This document shows, piece by piece, positions 13,500-27,200 of a stretch of 64,000 bases of DNA. Origin of the DNA: Rhea pennata (Eukaryota; Chordata; Aves; Rheiformes; Rheidae). Below the pieces are notes generated by a model that saw only the letters and a list, made by a program, of their open reading frames with translations, searched no databases and was not told the DNA's origin. The stretch spans positions 2,666,001 to 2,730,000 of the forward strand of contig NC_084665.1 of assembly GCF_028389875.1 (NCBI RefSeq), in the 5' to 3' direction. Every line of letters begins with the position of its first letter. Within the stretch, counting starts at the first letter, position 1. The position numbers and the translations under genes are program-made.

Positions 13500-15887
13500 G
13501 ATTGCAAAGTCAGAACAAAAGCTGTCATATGGTCTTCTATATTATTATCCTAAAGGGCAACCAGTATCCATCTGGTCCACAAATTGTTATTCCAAAATAA
13601 GTAATAAAAGTATATATGCTGTACCTCTACCTGGTAGAAAAGAGCATCAGACTAGAGCACTGCCATTTCCAGGGCCCTCACATCACACAGCTCAGCAATG
13701 CTCCCTGTTTCCTGAAATGTACCATCCATACCACAAGGTCCACAAAAGGAATAACACCAGACTGCAAGGTGAAACAAAATGAAAAGATCAAGCCATGCAC
13801 ACAGGCAGGGCTTTGTAAATCTTTATTCTTACAGCTATGAAATCAGTGACACAGACCCTGGATATATTTTTAATCCAACATGCACTATTTATAGCATACA
13901 TATCTGGACAGGAGGAGTCAAATGAACATATTATGGAGGTCACCCCTGCCTTCACAGTTCCCACCTGAATACCACATCTGTGTCAGGAGCAGGGAATGTC
14001 ACACTGCTGGCAGTACCAGAGAGAATCAAAAAGACTTCATGGGAACACGTGAGAACAGACTGTTTTCTCTTAGCAGAGCTCGCTTTGTGTTTCCAGAATA
14101 ACTAACAAGATGCCTGGAAGGACCTATTTCAAAATGGAGACAATTTGTCTCTTTAAAGGCATCTATCACAGCATCAGAGTTATCAATTAGCTCATAAAAC
14201 CTCATTAAGTATTTATTTACTAATAGCTCCCTTTTGATGTCTGCAGTATGAGCAAAGCCATCTGAAATCTCAGACAGATGGCTTTTACCAAGTGGCAAGC
14301 AGGACCACAATGTTTCTGTCTGCAAAGACTGACAGCACTGGTATGTCAGCTGAGGGGGAGTAATTTCATTTCCTGCACTTGTTTTTTGGGGCCTTCTTTG
14401 GTGACATGTTGAACAATGTGGATTAACTAACACTACTGGAAATTCTGATTTAGACTGCATGTTAGTATTTGTAGTTAGTGCATGTTAATTACTTGATGTT
14501 AAAATGCTTGTCAGGTTATACCTTGGTATACCTGTATTTGGCTGAAATGCATCACAGTCTACTAGTTCCTTTCTGTTCTGACAGCCCAGACACCTGCCCT
14601 AGAATGGCTGAACCTGGCTATAGAACTGCACCTCTCCCACTCACGCTCCCCAGGCAGCACTGGACCCGCTCTGGGGTTGGGGGGGGGGGAGATGCTTGCT
14701 GCCAGGGTGGCAAGTTCTGACACTCCCTGGCCCCATCCCTCACATGCCACCTCAGTCCATCTCTAGTCAGTGCACGAGCCTCATGGGAGTGCACGACATC
14801 TGAGCAAATTGCCTCAGAGAGCCCAGTTGGTGCTGCTCCAGTGCTCTGTGGCTTGAGGCCACACTGCAAGGCAGCCCAGAGGACACCACACTGGTGGTAG
14901 TTACTATGGCCTTTTGCTTCCTGCCCTCAATCAGATTTCAGCTGTTTTATTGTTAGCACTGCTCTGTAACATCTGCCCTTTCCTAATGGGAGTGCTGACA
15001 GACCCAACGTTATGTTCGTGATTAAGTGCTCTGCTGGATGGAAGCCCTGGCAGGTTCCTCTTCACAATAAATTTTGACATTAATTGTCACGATATTTCTG
15101 TTTTATTTTATTTATTCTCTCTTTGGAGAATGAAGGAAAGTCAGTCTCATTTAGACAACAATCTGTTAGACTTCTGTGAACAAGCATGTCCAAAAGACTA
15201 TCAACTATTATAATGGTAGATCAGACACCTTGTATCCTTAAGAGGTCTGACATTTCTTTGCTTGAGAGACCTTGATGTTGCCAGAGGTCCTAAGACTAGG
15301 TAGAAAGGGTGGAGGAGAAATCATTTTTCCGTGTTTTACCTAAGGCACTGAGAACAAGTAGGCAAGTCTCCAGCAATACAGAAGATGTAATGTCAAGAGA
15401 TAGTTTTACTCACTGTAATTGGAAAACTAAACATGTTTTTCAGGACTGGCTTTGACCTGAATCATGCTTCCTCAGCATAAGAAACAATTCTCCTTAAAAT
15501 TTTCAATATGGATTTAACGTGGATACCCTTGGTTACCTAATAACAGCTTTGCATACTCACATTTTTTCACAATAAAAAGCTTGCCTTTTATAAACCTCAT
15601 GGTTGCTCCCACCTCAGCCTTTGAAGCGGCAGGAACCCACACAGTCCTTTTAACAACTGATCCCCACTGCCTTTTGGGCTCCGTTTCACCAAAATGGGAA
15701 AAATGTAGTTTCCCACCTGACCCAACTGCTGTTTGCTGACTGCCATGCTTGCCCTGAGATGAGCCGGTCTAAGTGTCCAAGTAGTCCTTGCTCCAGCTCT
15801 GTAAAAGGCATCTGAGCTAAAAGAGTGTTACCATTAAGCTTTAAAGGTTCAGTCTGTTAACCTAAATCTCCCTGTTCAACATGGTTT
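13500..15887. other. Non-coding DNA, one unexplained 144-codon frame
   Basis: No gene is recognised. The longest frame (14026-14460, minus, 144 codons) has no motif I know and no splice or promoter context. By a rough estimate, one or two frames this long are expected by chance in 64 kb of this composition. A G-run lies near 14679-14690. Confidence 0.5.
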
Positions 15888-16895
15888 TGTGATGTGGTGG
15901 TGTCATGGATGAGTGCGAAGAAGTGCAGAGGGATGCCCTCTGGGGGCATGGAGGAGAGAAAAGAGGGAAAAGCACTTTACTCATTAGAGTGAAGCAACAA
16001 TATATATTTATTGTGATAAAATAGTGATTTAGAGAAGTACAATCATAAATAAGACAATGATTTAACAAGGGTTGATGGCAAGGTTCGCTTGATTATTTAC
16101 TGCATAGAGGAGGACAGGATCAGATAAGAGTGCTAAGGATACCTTCCCATTGAGTCATGAGGCTCAGGACAGATCCCTCCAAAACTCCCCTCAGAGAAGT
16201 GGGGGTACACTTGGATCCAGTCCCAGCCTCAGACCTAGTCAATGTTTTATGTCTAAGAATTCTGTGCACAGTTAATAGGAAGACACTCCCATTGAGTCAA
16301 GAGGCTCAGACTGGACCCCCTTGCTTTCTAAACTCCTCAGCAGAGGAGCCTAGGTGTGGCTGAATCCAGTCTTAGTCCCAGACTTGGTCAACGGTTTATG
16401 TCTAAGGGTTATGTGTGTATCATCAATCAGAGATGCAGCTTAGATAAGTTTGCAAAGTTTAGCATACTATTAGTCACTTACGAGGACTTCTTGCACGTAA
16501 GGAATCTCTCGGCCTCGAGGAGTAACCTTGAGAGGCTGCTGAAGAGGTGATTCTGTAGTGCAGCCAGCTATCACCCAGCAGAGCATAATGGGCCCTCAAC
16601 TGCTCCCCACTATTTATTGGGTAAAATGGTTGACTCATAGTCATAACTGTATATTAGATGGAATTTTAGTTGGTGCATGCTCTGTTAGCTCCCTGTCCAA
16701 GTGTCGTAGACAATCTCTCCATGAGAGGGGATGGAAAGGGGGGAAAAAATATGGGAAGATAGTGAGGAGAGCATATTGGAGGGGGGAAGAAGGGGGAGGT
16801 GCACCATCACAGGTGGATGACTTGGGCTGACTGGATCCATCCTGATAGAAGTCTGTAAAAACTGTAGCTCACTAGAGGAATTCAAGTCACGAACA
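15888..16895 (-). mobile_element. Probable solo LTR of an endogenous retrovirus-like element (minus orientation)
   Basis: On the minus strand the segment starts TGTTCGTGACTTG at 16895 and ends CACCACATCACA at 15888, giving TG...CA termini about 1 kb apart. Two AATAAA-type signals lie in the minus sense at 16613-16618 and 16007-16012. The second is in CACAATAAATATATATTG and is followed by pyrimidine-rich sequence, as in an R-U5 junction. An internal 142-bp tandem duplication (16146-16427) resembles the repeated enhancers of U3 regions. No gag, pol or env coding sequence adjoins it, so it would be a solo LTR. I did not find a clean target-site duplication, so the ends and the class are uncertain. 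It could instead be an unclassified interspersed repeat. Confidence 0.5.
16146..16427. repeat. 142-bp tandem duplication inside the LTR-like element
   Basis: Unit 1 begins at 16146 and unit 2 at 16288. Both start CCCATTGAGTCA followed by GAGGCTCAG. Both contain a GAATCCAGTC/GGATCCAGTC block, a CAGACxTxGTCAA block and a GTTTATGTCTAAG block (TTTTATGTCTAAG in unit 1). The copies differ by many substitutions, so the duplication is old. Confidence 0.85.
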
Positions 16896-16899
16896 GTGG

Positions 16900-19800
16900 C
16901 CTCTTCCCTATATTCAGGCTTTTTTTTTGCAACAGCTGTGACTCCCTATTTATTGCTCTGCACAACATTTCTTGGAGCTGACGTGTAGCCCTAGGATCAG
17001 TCTCTGTAACTGAGTGGGCCAGTGCCTTGTGGGTGTAAAATCACAAGCTGATACAAACAAAATTATCAAATATTTCCAACAAAAAAGAAGGGTAGTGAAG
17101 GCATGTCATGGAGTGGGACATTTTCATGCATGTGAATGTTTAGCTCACTTCGAGGAGCTCAATTTTTTAATCCAATCACTAAAAACAAAGAAAGGATTTT
17201 GATAAGTAAAAAATGGTCACTGAAAATGCAAAATGTTTGCTTTTCTTTGAATTATTAAGAAGGCATTAAACAGACACTATCCAGACAGCCAAAAGCCTTA
17301 CCATCTGCTCAGATTTGCCCTCAGTGAAGATGTGGCTTGTTAATTTTACCATCTATTCTTCATATTGTTTAAGTTCATTGAACCATAGTAAAGGTGTGGC
17401 ATTCTTTGCCAAAATTTGTTTTCAATAACAAAGGACATTGGTACTCTGCCAGTAAATCCTAAACCTTGCAGAAATAGCTTACATCTCCATGAACTCTATT
17501 GTCAATTATTTTAAATGTATTTTTTAAAAATACAGTTTGTAGAAATAGATTTGTATTGCAGAAGAATAAAAAGACTCTGCCCCCCAAACATGAAATTTCT
17601 GTCTCAAAAGAGTGCAATATGCCAAATGGAACTTTTTTTAATTAAAGCAGCTTAAGCAAACAACATTTTTGAAAACAAGATCTGTTCATATATTTTCTCC
17701 CTTTGTTGCATTCTTAGATGATTTGCCTGTGTTTCTGAAAGAAGAATTTTAGGAACATCCATTTGAAAGCAACCACAGTTTTATCTGTATTTGAGAAAGG
17801 AGAGATTAGCATAAGCTATTTGTATCCGAGCAACTCACACAGTCTGTGATTCTGCTATCTTCCTGCTGACTTCTGTGCCCTTAAATCAGGCAGCAGAGCC
17901 TTGTCCTTCATTTTATTCACAGATCTCACATAGCACAAGTCACTACATCCTATCCTGGATATAGCATAGTTGCATTAGTAAAAATATAATACTTGAATCT
18001 GACTGATTGTCTCATTGAACTACTCTGTTACTCCTGTCCATAATCCTTTCCTTGTATGCTTTCACATCCAGCATCAACTGCTTTTCCTTCTCCTGGCTTG
18101 GCCCGAAGTCCTTGAAAATCAACAGAAAAGACTCATTGGCTTCCACAGTCTTTGGATGTCCCTCTTTTCTTGCCCTGGGATAATCACAGTGTTGCAGATC
18201 TGCCCTGCAAGGTTCTCACTAATTTTGTTGTAGATTTGTCCCTGTGTTCACAGACTGATCCCTTTAGGCTAAGGCCTATCCAAGGGAATAATCAAAATTC
18301 AGATTAAGGCTACTGCATATTGATGATACCCCCCAGAAACCAATATATGAGGATTTGAAATGCAGGAAGGCAATAGCAACCCATGAAGCCCTGGCCCCTA
18401 ATACTTTTACACCCTTAATCCACCCTTATCTGTGATCTGCTAAAAGCACCTGAACATCTGATACTAATTTTTGCCACATTTCTTTGTGATGCATTATTGG
18501 CAGGCCTATAGATCTTGTCTCTGAATGCCCCACCTTCATAGGCACCCAAACTCTTCTCCAAAGCCCTAACTCAGCTAAGCTACAAAAAGTTCTGGTACTT
18601 CTCAGACTTCTCCAGCCTCTCTGAAGAAGCTAAGGGTGGGCTCTGTCTGGCTCTGCAGGCAGCACCATAGAAGGAGGCTCCTCCGGGGCTGGGTACTTCA
18701 GCCACTCTCCAAAACCTTACCTGGATGCTTGCAGAAGCCTATCCTGGGGATGGGTGTGATTGCACTTGCTGAAAGGCAGAGCAGATTTGCTAAGCCAGGA
18801 CATGCATGATGTCCTCTTGCCAGATCCTGGAGTGCAGAATCAATACTACACTGGAAAAATCAAGTTGGTTTTCCCCCAACACACTCTCCAAATTGTTCCT
18901 TTTTAACATTTGCTGGGAGAGCTATCCACTAGCGCTGCTTCACAGTCTTGTCCCTCCCCAGCCTTAACCACAAATGCTTGGGACAGCTATTTTGGTCTCA
19001 TTTTTTCTCCTCTTCCCTCCCCCAACACCTTTCTTGCCCCAAACACTTCCTCCCTTGCTTGTTGTGAAGAGAGACTATTTGTATGCAGAGACCATCTATA
19101 AGCAGTGACTGAGAAAACTGAGAGTTGGCTTTTGTATCAAACCTAGCACGGACTAGGTGCCTCAGTCAAATTCTATGCTTGATGATGGTTTCAGCACAGA
19201 AAATCCTGAAGAAGTTCCTATCTTGCTGCCCTGAAATTGCATCATGAGCAAAGATAATGAGGAAATGGAATTCCTTTTCTGTTTAGAAAAATTTTTTCAT
19301 TCAAAAAATGTAAGGCTTCTGGTGTATTTCAACAGTTCAGAATTTGAAATGTGAAAATATTCTGATGAGACGTAGTGGAAGATACATCCATTTATTAACC
19401 CACTGAGTGACTCTCTCCTATATACCTGTGATAAATTTTACGATGTCCTATCTCCTGACAATGATAACTGAAGCTAGGCAGAATTTTTCAGTGATTTTTT
19501 TTTTTTTGTGTATGAGCAAGCTGATTGCAAGGATCTTCAGGATAAAATCTGTGATACAAATTGCCATTCTTTCCATCACTATATTTTTCCTTAGACAAAA
19601 GCATGCACAAAAAGATCAAAAAAAAAAGATGTGAGATTTCCTTAACAAAATATTTTGGTATCTGAATTTCTGCGAGCCTTTGGCTCAGAAATTCCCAATC
19701 TGAAATCCAAATATCTATTATTCCTCTGAAATTGCCTGCTTTTTGATTAAAATGTGAGAAATAATAGCATACTCCATTTGCAGCACACACTGCATTGTGT

Positions 19801-22800
19801 TCAAACTCAGACAACTCCCATAGCTTCTCTACTGCAGCCTGACACATTCAAGGAGGCTGTGCCATGTTTTTTTCTGCAATGGTTCATAGGTAACATCTGG
19901 AGTTGACTCATCTAGTTATCATAGCCATTATCTCTCCTTTCTTCCGGGTGCCTTGTTTCTTTCTTCAGGCACCAGGGAGGGGAGGAAGACTGCAGTCATG
20001 AGCCAGATCACATTTTATATCCCATGCCATAATCCTATTCCTCTTCTCTCCCCGTGCTAACATTGCAAAGAGGATGTTGCCAGTTGATTTTATTCATCTG
20101 TTCCTACTTAGAAACACCCAAGATGATTCCTCACCAGGGTTCTGTGTGTTGTATCACATTTCAACAACACAATTTAGAGCCTAGCAGCACTACAGTGATT
20201 GGTTCGGTAGCAATCAGATAGACACCTAAATGAACCTCTTCCATCTATTTACTGGCGCTCTGTCTTCTCCAAGAGTCATTATTGCTCAGTCACCTGAGGC
20301 AATGTTTTGGGAGATGTTCAGATACTAGGTGGTGAAGCGCATTTGACAAAAAGAAAAAAGAAGTCGCATATTCTTGTCTGTTAGTACCTCACTGGCCCTC
20401 TACGATCCATCCTCTATGCCTTTGGAATCAAGGGGAAAGAATCACTCAGTGAAGCCATTTAAGAGGAGATGGGATTCCAGTTTCACATGAGAAGAGTGGT
20501 TTCCTTGTGGGAGACTCGCCTTTTTACATTCTTTTCCTCCAGGGAGGTTCCATTGCAGAAAGGAATGGTGAAAGTCCTCTTCTCTGAGATTCTGTGTGAC
20601 AGAGATGGCCCTTTTGGTCATACTGTTCATGACTGGTGAGTCATGGACAGCAGTTTTGCAAAAGAGTCCTATGTTTCCAGGTCCCTATATAGGCTAATAT
20701 CTAATCAGTCTGGAAACAGCAGAAGACAGTTTCAAGGAATCTTCCCAAATAGGCACCCATTTCAGCAATGCAAAACAAGTCATATGCTTGATCATTTCAT
20801 ATTACAAATTAAATGATGTTCTCAAATTCTGTTTCCTGTCCTGGCTGCAGTATTTGTTCTTTAAGACCACCTTGAATGCTAGAAAATGTCTCATGGCTTA
20901 TGAAGGGTTATGTTTCAGAACCCAATTGCATCAAAACTCCCTTTTCTGTTGTTGCCACCACTTAAAGTAAACTTTGCCTCAGAACTCGAATTTTCAAAAG
21001 CCCAAGAGAGACTTAAAGAAGAGGAGACATAAAGATACAGCTCATATTTTGGAGTGCTTCTGCCCAAAATTAGCACTTACTTTTCATTCAGGAAGTTGGA
21101 AAAGAGAGCTTTCAGGAACAAATGTAAAAAATAATATCACTTAAAATACCAAAGTTCAAAAGCCTTGGTGGTGATGAAATCTTTCCCTTGACTTCAAAAG
21201 GCAGTGGATGGTCCTCCTAATATCCATATTTGAAGTGAAGAAAAGCTTCATTTTCTTTCCTAATGCTCCTCTGCTTTGCTTTGAGATGTTGATCCCTCTT
21301 AATATGGCCATGAAGAATCCCAAATCTTTTCTGTAATAATCATCAAACACTAATGAAGATTTTCAGTAGTAGTCATGTGCTACACTGTACTATTTTGCAA
21401 TCAGAATCCCAGAATATATTTGAATTTCATTGGTTTCAACTGACTTTCTATCAATTCTTTTTGAAAATAATAATTGAAAAAAATGAATATTTGCTGGGGA
21501 AAATAGTGGGAAAGGAGGGAGAGTAGACAATATAATGGCTGCTTCTGCATCAATGAGCTTGTAGTGGAAAATTACTTCGTAATACTGTAGGAATATACTC
21601 TGGTGGTCTGATCCATAGATCAAGGAAGCCCACCCATTGGCTTCAGGCACTTTTGATCAAAGTCCTAAGGAACTGAAAAATGAGAATGTTCACATCACCC
21701 TGTAACAGTAGAAAATAAATGTGACAGTCACGTCTATACAAGAACCAACTTACCACTGCTGACCTTTATTCCTATGAGGTATCTCTGCTTAAGAAAGTAA
21801 TGTATTTAAACAGGGTGGCATTTTAGACATATTATTGTTTTGTTTTGTTTTTGTTCGATTTGTGCAGAAAGCTGCACAAACCAAAGTTTGATAATGTATA
21901 TGTCACACTACTGCTTGCTCAAGTTCTCTTCTGCCCTACTCATCTATGATTCAGTAGTAGGATTTCAAACCTGACTCGCAATTATTCCATTATGATGTAA
22001 TGCTGTTATTCCTTTATAATGTAATAGGCCCTTGTTGCTCTTGAAGGTGACATTTGGCCTTCTACTAAGCAGTGATTTTAGAAGATTGTTCTTATTTAAT
22101 GAAGTAATGCCGCTGCTAATTTTATAACAATATAATTAAAGTTGGGTAGACAAGTTCAGACAATTGTCCTGGATTTGAATCTAACTTCCTTTTTCTTTTG
22201 GATGGAGGGGAGATCTAAAAATATTCAGGCAATTTTTGGCATGCCTACACGGACAGTTTTCTGCTAGACCTCCTCGTGGCCCAGCAGATAGAATATGGAC
22301 AGGCTATGGTCCCAGGTAGTTTAGTCGTGAGTATGGGACTATGTTTATGCTAGTCCTGATGCAAAGTCCCTCTGAAAGCACAAATTCAAACTGCATTCTA
22401 CCCAGTCTTTATGCAATTATGTAGGTAATTCTAGGAAGGAAGGAAGGACATGATCCACAATCCATCAAAGTCTGCCCCATCACTGACTTTTCAAGGGTTT
22501 AGATCGAATGCTCAGCTTTGGAGATCGGCCATATGCTTTGTCCGAGCTTCAGACTCCTCTGCGACACTTTAGATTGCCCTCTCTTATTTCTGTGAATGGA
22601 ATCTCTGCTCACATATTTTTCACTTCATAAAGGTGAGGAGCTCTGGGAGTAGCCAGTAGTCAGTGGTACAGTCCTCTTGATTTTGACAGGCATGCATGAA
22701 TTTACCCAAGTGCCAAATGTTCCTATTAGCTTCAAAGAGAGGGGGTGATTCAGGGCATTTTTATTCCTGTGTCAGCCAAAAAGAAAGGTAGGTGTATTAA

Positions 22801-23190
22801 TCATCTAATGTGAGGAAGGTGAAAAGAAAGTGATATGATCAAAAAGGTGTTTGAATTTTAAAGCAGTAATACATGAAACAATTATTTGAAAAGGAGCCCC
22901 AGTGATGACTTTGTAAAGAACAACAGTAAATGGAAGGGAGCCTGGGTTAATGGAATCTCTTCCCTGCAGAGTCATATATAGTTCAATATTTAGCTCAAAC
23001 GGCAAGTCAATCGCACACCACCATTCCAGGCCCAGGGGATTTGAACATTGGATCGGAAAGGATCACAGTGGGTCACTGAGTCTAAGTCGCTACGTAACGC
23101 AATCCTGTTCCCAAACTGAGTAAGCCCTGTTCTGTAATGAACCAGGGTTTTGCCCCTTTCCTCCCACTGTGTGACTCTTCCAGACCTAGC
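16900..23190. other. Non-coding AT-rich DNA
   Basis: No gene, RNA gene or well-supported repeat is recognised. It contains short T and A runs (near 16920, 19498 and 19618) and a TTTTG-rich patch near 21838-21855. Reading frames are short and unconvincing. Confidence 0.55.
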
Positions 23191-23194
23191 TGGT

Positions 23195-23222
23195 CTTTTC
23201 CCCACCAGAGGGTGGGGAAAAG
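23195..23222. repeat. Short perfect hairpin (12-bp arms, 4-nt loop)
   Basis: CTTTTCCCCACC at 23195-23206 is the exact reverse complement of GGTGGGGAAAAG at 23211-23222, separated by AGAG. No function is evident. Confidence 0.9.
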
Positions 23223-24187
23223 AATTCCAGCCAAATCTTATTCAGAACCAATTACATCTCATACCAAACCTTACCCCTTTAGCCTGACCAGATGTTTTCT
23301 CTCACTAAAATTTCCCCCTGGTTTATGGTGAACAACTGTTCATCTTTGTTTTGTTTGGGTAAGCCAACTCTTTTGTCTTCTAAAGATCAGCCCCACCACA
23401 TCTCTGCAGCCCTTTCCTCTACCTGTTCTAACTAGAATTCATCTTTCTTGACTCTGTAGGATCAGAGCCATACAATATGGTAACAAAGGTTTTGGTATGC
23501 AAAACGTTTTGGCTTCTGGCATAGCTAAAACTGGAGGTGAATGTATTTAAAGGCTGCAAAGCAAAGAAGTTCAAATGTTATATTCAAGCTTGAAAGGCTA
23601 AGAATGGAGAAAATATGTATTTGGCAGTCTCATTTTTATATTAATTCGGATCTTATTTCAGGGATTATCCTATTTTGAGCTAGGAAAGTAGCTACTGGCA
23701 AAAAAACTGTACTGCTGACAAAGTGATTTTATTTTGTAATAACGAAACAGCACCAGAGATCTTAAAAGTGAATGCCTTAATCCACAAAAAAAAATTTTTA
23801 GGAAAGAACAGAGTTTTTGCCTCTGCCTTTCCAAATGATGGGTTATCATCATAAAGATTTCAAAGCAAAATGATCTTGAAGAATTTCATACTGCTCCAAA
23901 GCATTTGCAGGACAGTACAACAGTGTCTTCAATCACAGCAAGCCAGCTTCAAGAACAGACCTCTTACTCCAAACACAGATATTCACAAATATAACTGGTC
24001 ATGGTCACATCTGTCTACAAAGAGCTAGCAAAGATCCTCATTCTTTAGTCTCCTTCACATGGTTGTAAAAGATATATGGGACGGGTGCATATATTTGAAT
24101 AAATTGAGTTTTTCTACTTGTATCTCGGAAATAAATTGCATAAATTGGAAAGTGGTAGCAAAACTCCCACCGACTTCAGCTGTGCAT

Positions 24188-24229
24188 TATTTTGATTATA
24201 ACTACACCTATTTTGATTATAACTACATT
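24188..24229. repeat. 21-bp tandem duplication
   Basis: The 19-base block TATTTTGATTATAACTACA occurs exactly at 24188-24206 and again at 24209-24227, giving a period of 21. Two units only. Confidence 0.95.
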
Positions 24230-27200
24230 GACATACACAGCAGTATCTATATTTAACTATACTGCAGCTGCCCAGACAAGTAAATTATGTCTCTCGTACT
24301 GTACTCCTACAGATTTGAGAAACCAGTGTATGGCTGTCACCAAAGGAGTTCTGCCTTGTCCTACCTGCAGACATTCAGCCCTGTCCCTGCTGCATCCCTA
24401 CAGCATCCTTCCAGGGCCAGGCAGTGAACTGAGCAAGTGAAGAGCTCAAAGAGCTCAGGGTTAAATCTAGCTGAAGGAAGAAGCTGGCTGTAATCCATCA
24501 ACGTTAATCCATTTCATCTGGCAGTCACAAGCACTTGTGTCAACAAAAAGTGTCTGAGGGCAGCACAGAGATAAGGGTGGCACTGAGCAGCAGGACTCTG
24601 AGGCTGTGATCTTCAGTAGCAGCAACAGCCTCTGTTGGCTTACTATGTCCATGGACCTCTCCAAGGCAGGGCGATGATGCTGAGGATATGCTTGCTTTTT
24701 GTTTAACCTAGAGTGGCTTGCAACATGCTAGCAGGGGCAGAAGAAGAAAGGCAAAAGTCATCAAATAATTCAGATGGCCAGCAAACTTTCCCATGCCACT
24801 TTCTCCCCAGTAACCTCTTGAAAATAGGGGGCAGAGAATTCACACAGACAACAGGTATGGCTGCAAATCATTCACCTTCTGTGGTGCTTTCCACTAAAAG
24901 CATAACATAATGACAACTTTAAAGATCAGAGTCCTGCTCAAAGCCAAGCAGAGTATGTGAGGAAAACATGAGCAACAGGCAAAGTGTTAGTCTGCAAAAA
25001 GCCTAACATACAGAGCTCCCAACAGACTAAGCATCAGAATAGCTATCAATAGAACAGGAAAGTGGTCCACCAAACAAACAAAGGAGATTGGAATAAAATG
25101 AAAAGTAAATGAATCAGCTGGTTAAATCCAGATCTCCCAGACTACAAAAATGCTGTCTGGATGTCTCTGCTTCTGGGGAAGGAAAAGGCTCTATTTGCTC
25201 AACCAACCAATTCTTTATCCATGGTACATTAAAAAGAGGGGGACATTTTCTTTTTAATCTGTGCTGAAGTTATACACTCCCTCAAGGAGCAGTGCATTTC
25301 TGGAATGTTTGCAGTACTGTATTTTACTTTAGAAACTGGATCCTACCACCAATTACTACTAGTTTCTTCTTTCTGTTCAAACATCTTGACTGGAAAGTTT
25401 GCCTTAGAAAAAGAGACATAAGCAGACTGGTAGCAAAGAGAAGAGGGATCATACAGTTCATAAGTATCAGTTCATAAATATCTATATGCAAAAAAGGATG
25501 TCTGCTTCTAGACATATCTTTAGGTCTTCAGACCAAAATATAACACTACCCAGCAACTGGAAATGAAGCTGGAAAAATAAATCAGATTAGAAACCAGATG
25601 CAACATATTAATAATGAGGTAATCAACCACAAGAACAGTTTATTAAGGAAAATGATACATTTCTCATCATGAGGAATATCTGCATCAACCCTGAGGTACG
25701 AAAATTGAGCTAATTCAGCTACAATCAAATGTTATTTATTGCCAATGCCTATGTTTATAGGTTGGGCTTTTTAGCTGTCATACTTTGAAATGGCTAAATG
25801 AAACCTACTTAAATCACAGATGGCAAACTCCTTGTATTTCAGTGTCACTAGAAAAAGATCAAGTATTGCAATGTGCAAATGCACACTATTCATCCACAAA
25901 GCTATAAGGAATAAAAGAGTGGCAAACTCATTCTTTGCATCAAATCAACAAAGTCAACCCTGATTTTGAGATTAGCACAGTTTTTCACACATATCATTTA
26001 CTCACAAATTTGAATGGAAAACAAAACATGAGATTTTTCTGTACGTGTACAAAACAATTTAAAATACATTGTTCAGACATTTTCAAATTGAAATATATCA
26101 CCCAGTCCACTTTGGAACTACATTTCCTATTTTCAGGAAAAAGTTAAAAAACACATCCCAAAAGGAAACAACATGATCTGTTTTACCTAAAACTGTAGTT
26201 CATTTTATTTTCATTTTGATCAGAGAAGAACAAGATATTTTCATTTTGAGTCGGCCAGAAGGATTATTTTATTTTGTTTTATTTGTTTGGCTTGGCTAGT
26301 CATCCAATAGATTAGTCTGCCCTGGACTCACATAGGCAGCCAAATATTTGAATTATTAGTTGCCATTTTTGTATTGACTTGGAGAACAGAGATGTGCTTG
26401 AATTATAGAACGGTTTCCTGTGAATATTACAGAAGACTTAAGCACATGCTCATTTAATGCACAGACAGAAGAGATTTAAAAATAAACAGGAAACTACCCA
26501 CACTTTCAACCGATGTATAATGCAATGAAGAAATTGCACTGCCTGTTTATTAGTGCTATTGGCACTGGTAATAGTAAAGGTAAACACAGAGTAAAATCAC
26601 ACTTCTCAGATAGCTCAGACTTGAGGGAAGCTGAGAGTCAGACTCTAGCTTGGGAGTACAGTCCCATCTCTAATTAAAACACACATTCATCTACCAAATT
26701 TTTATTAACTGTCTCAGGAAAAATAAAACCTTTACCACCTAGTTTATAATTTACCTGGGATAATGGCTGTGGGATATGTGTTTCTTTACCCAGCCCTCAG
26801 CACACAAACATGAAGGCTAGTTTCTCAGTGCCTGGCTTAGCTTCCCCAGGCTCCCTGGAGTGTTGCCAATTAGCTCTGCTTGTGGATTTTACTCTCAGAT
26901 TTAAAGCACATTTTGTCACTTTAGTGCAACACTTCTAAACCCTTGTGGCAATCAGACCCAGACATTGTCTCCAAGCCAGTCCTATAGAATTAAAAACATA
27001 GGGATGATCAGTGCCTTCTCTGACTTTTCTAGGCACAGTTGGCTCAGCAAGCCACCATGGATGTTGGGAAGGCTGCCACTATGTGGTTAACTGGATTCCA
27101 ACCACCTTTTCTTGCTATCGACTACAAATATTTTGAGGAACATAAACGTGGGTGCAGTGCTGAACATAAACCCTCTTCTGGAACTCTATGTTGAAAATGT

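Noticed and set aside
14026-14460. 144-codon minus-strand frame in AT-rich DNA
   Set aside because: It has no motif I recognise, no promoter or splice context, and a length expected once or twice by chance in 64 kb. A protein search with a hit in other reptiles, or spliced RNA-seq support, would reopen it.
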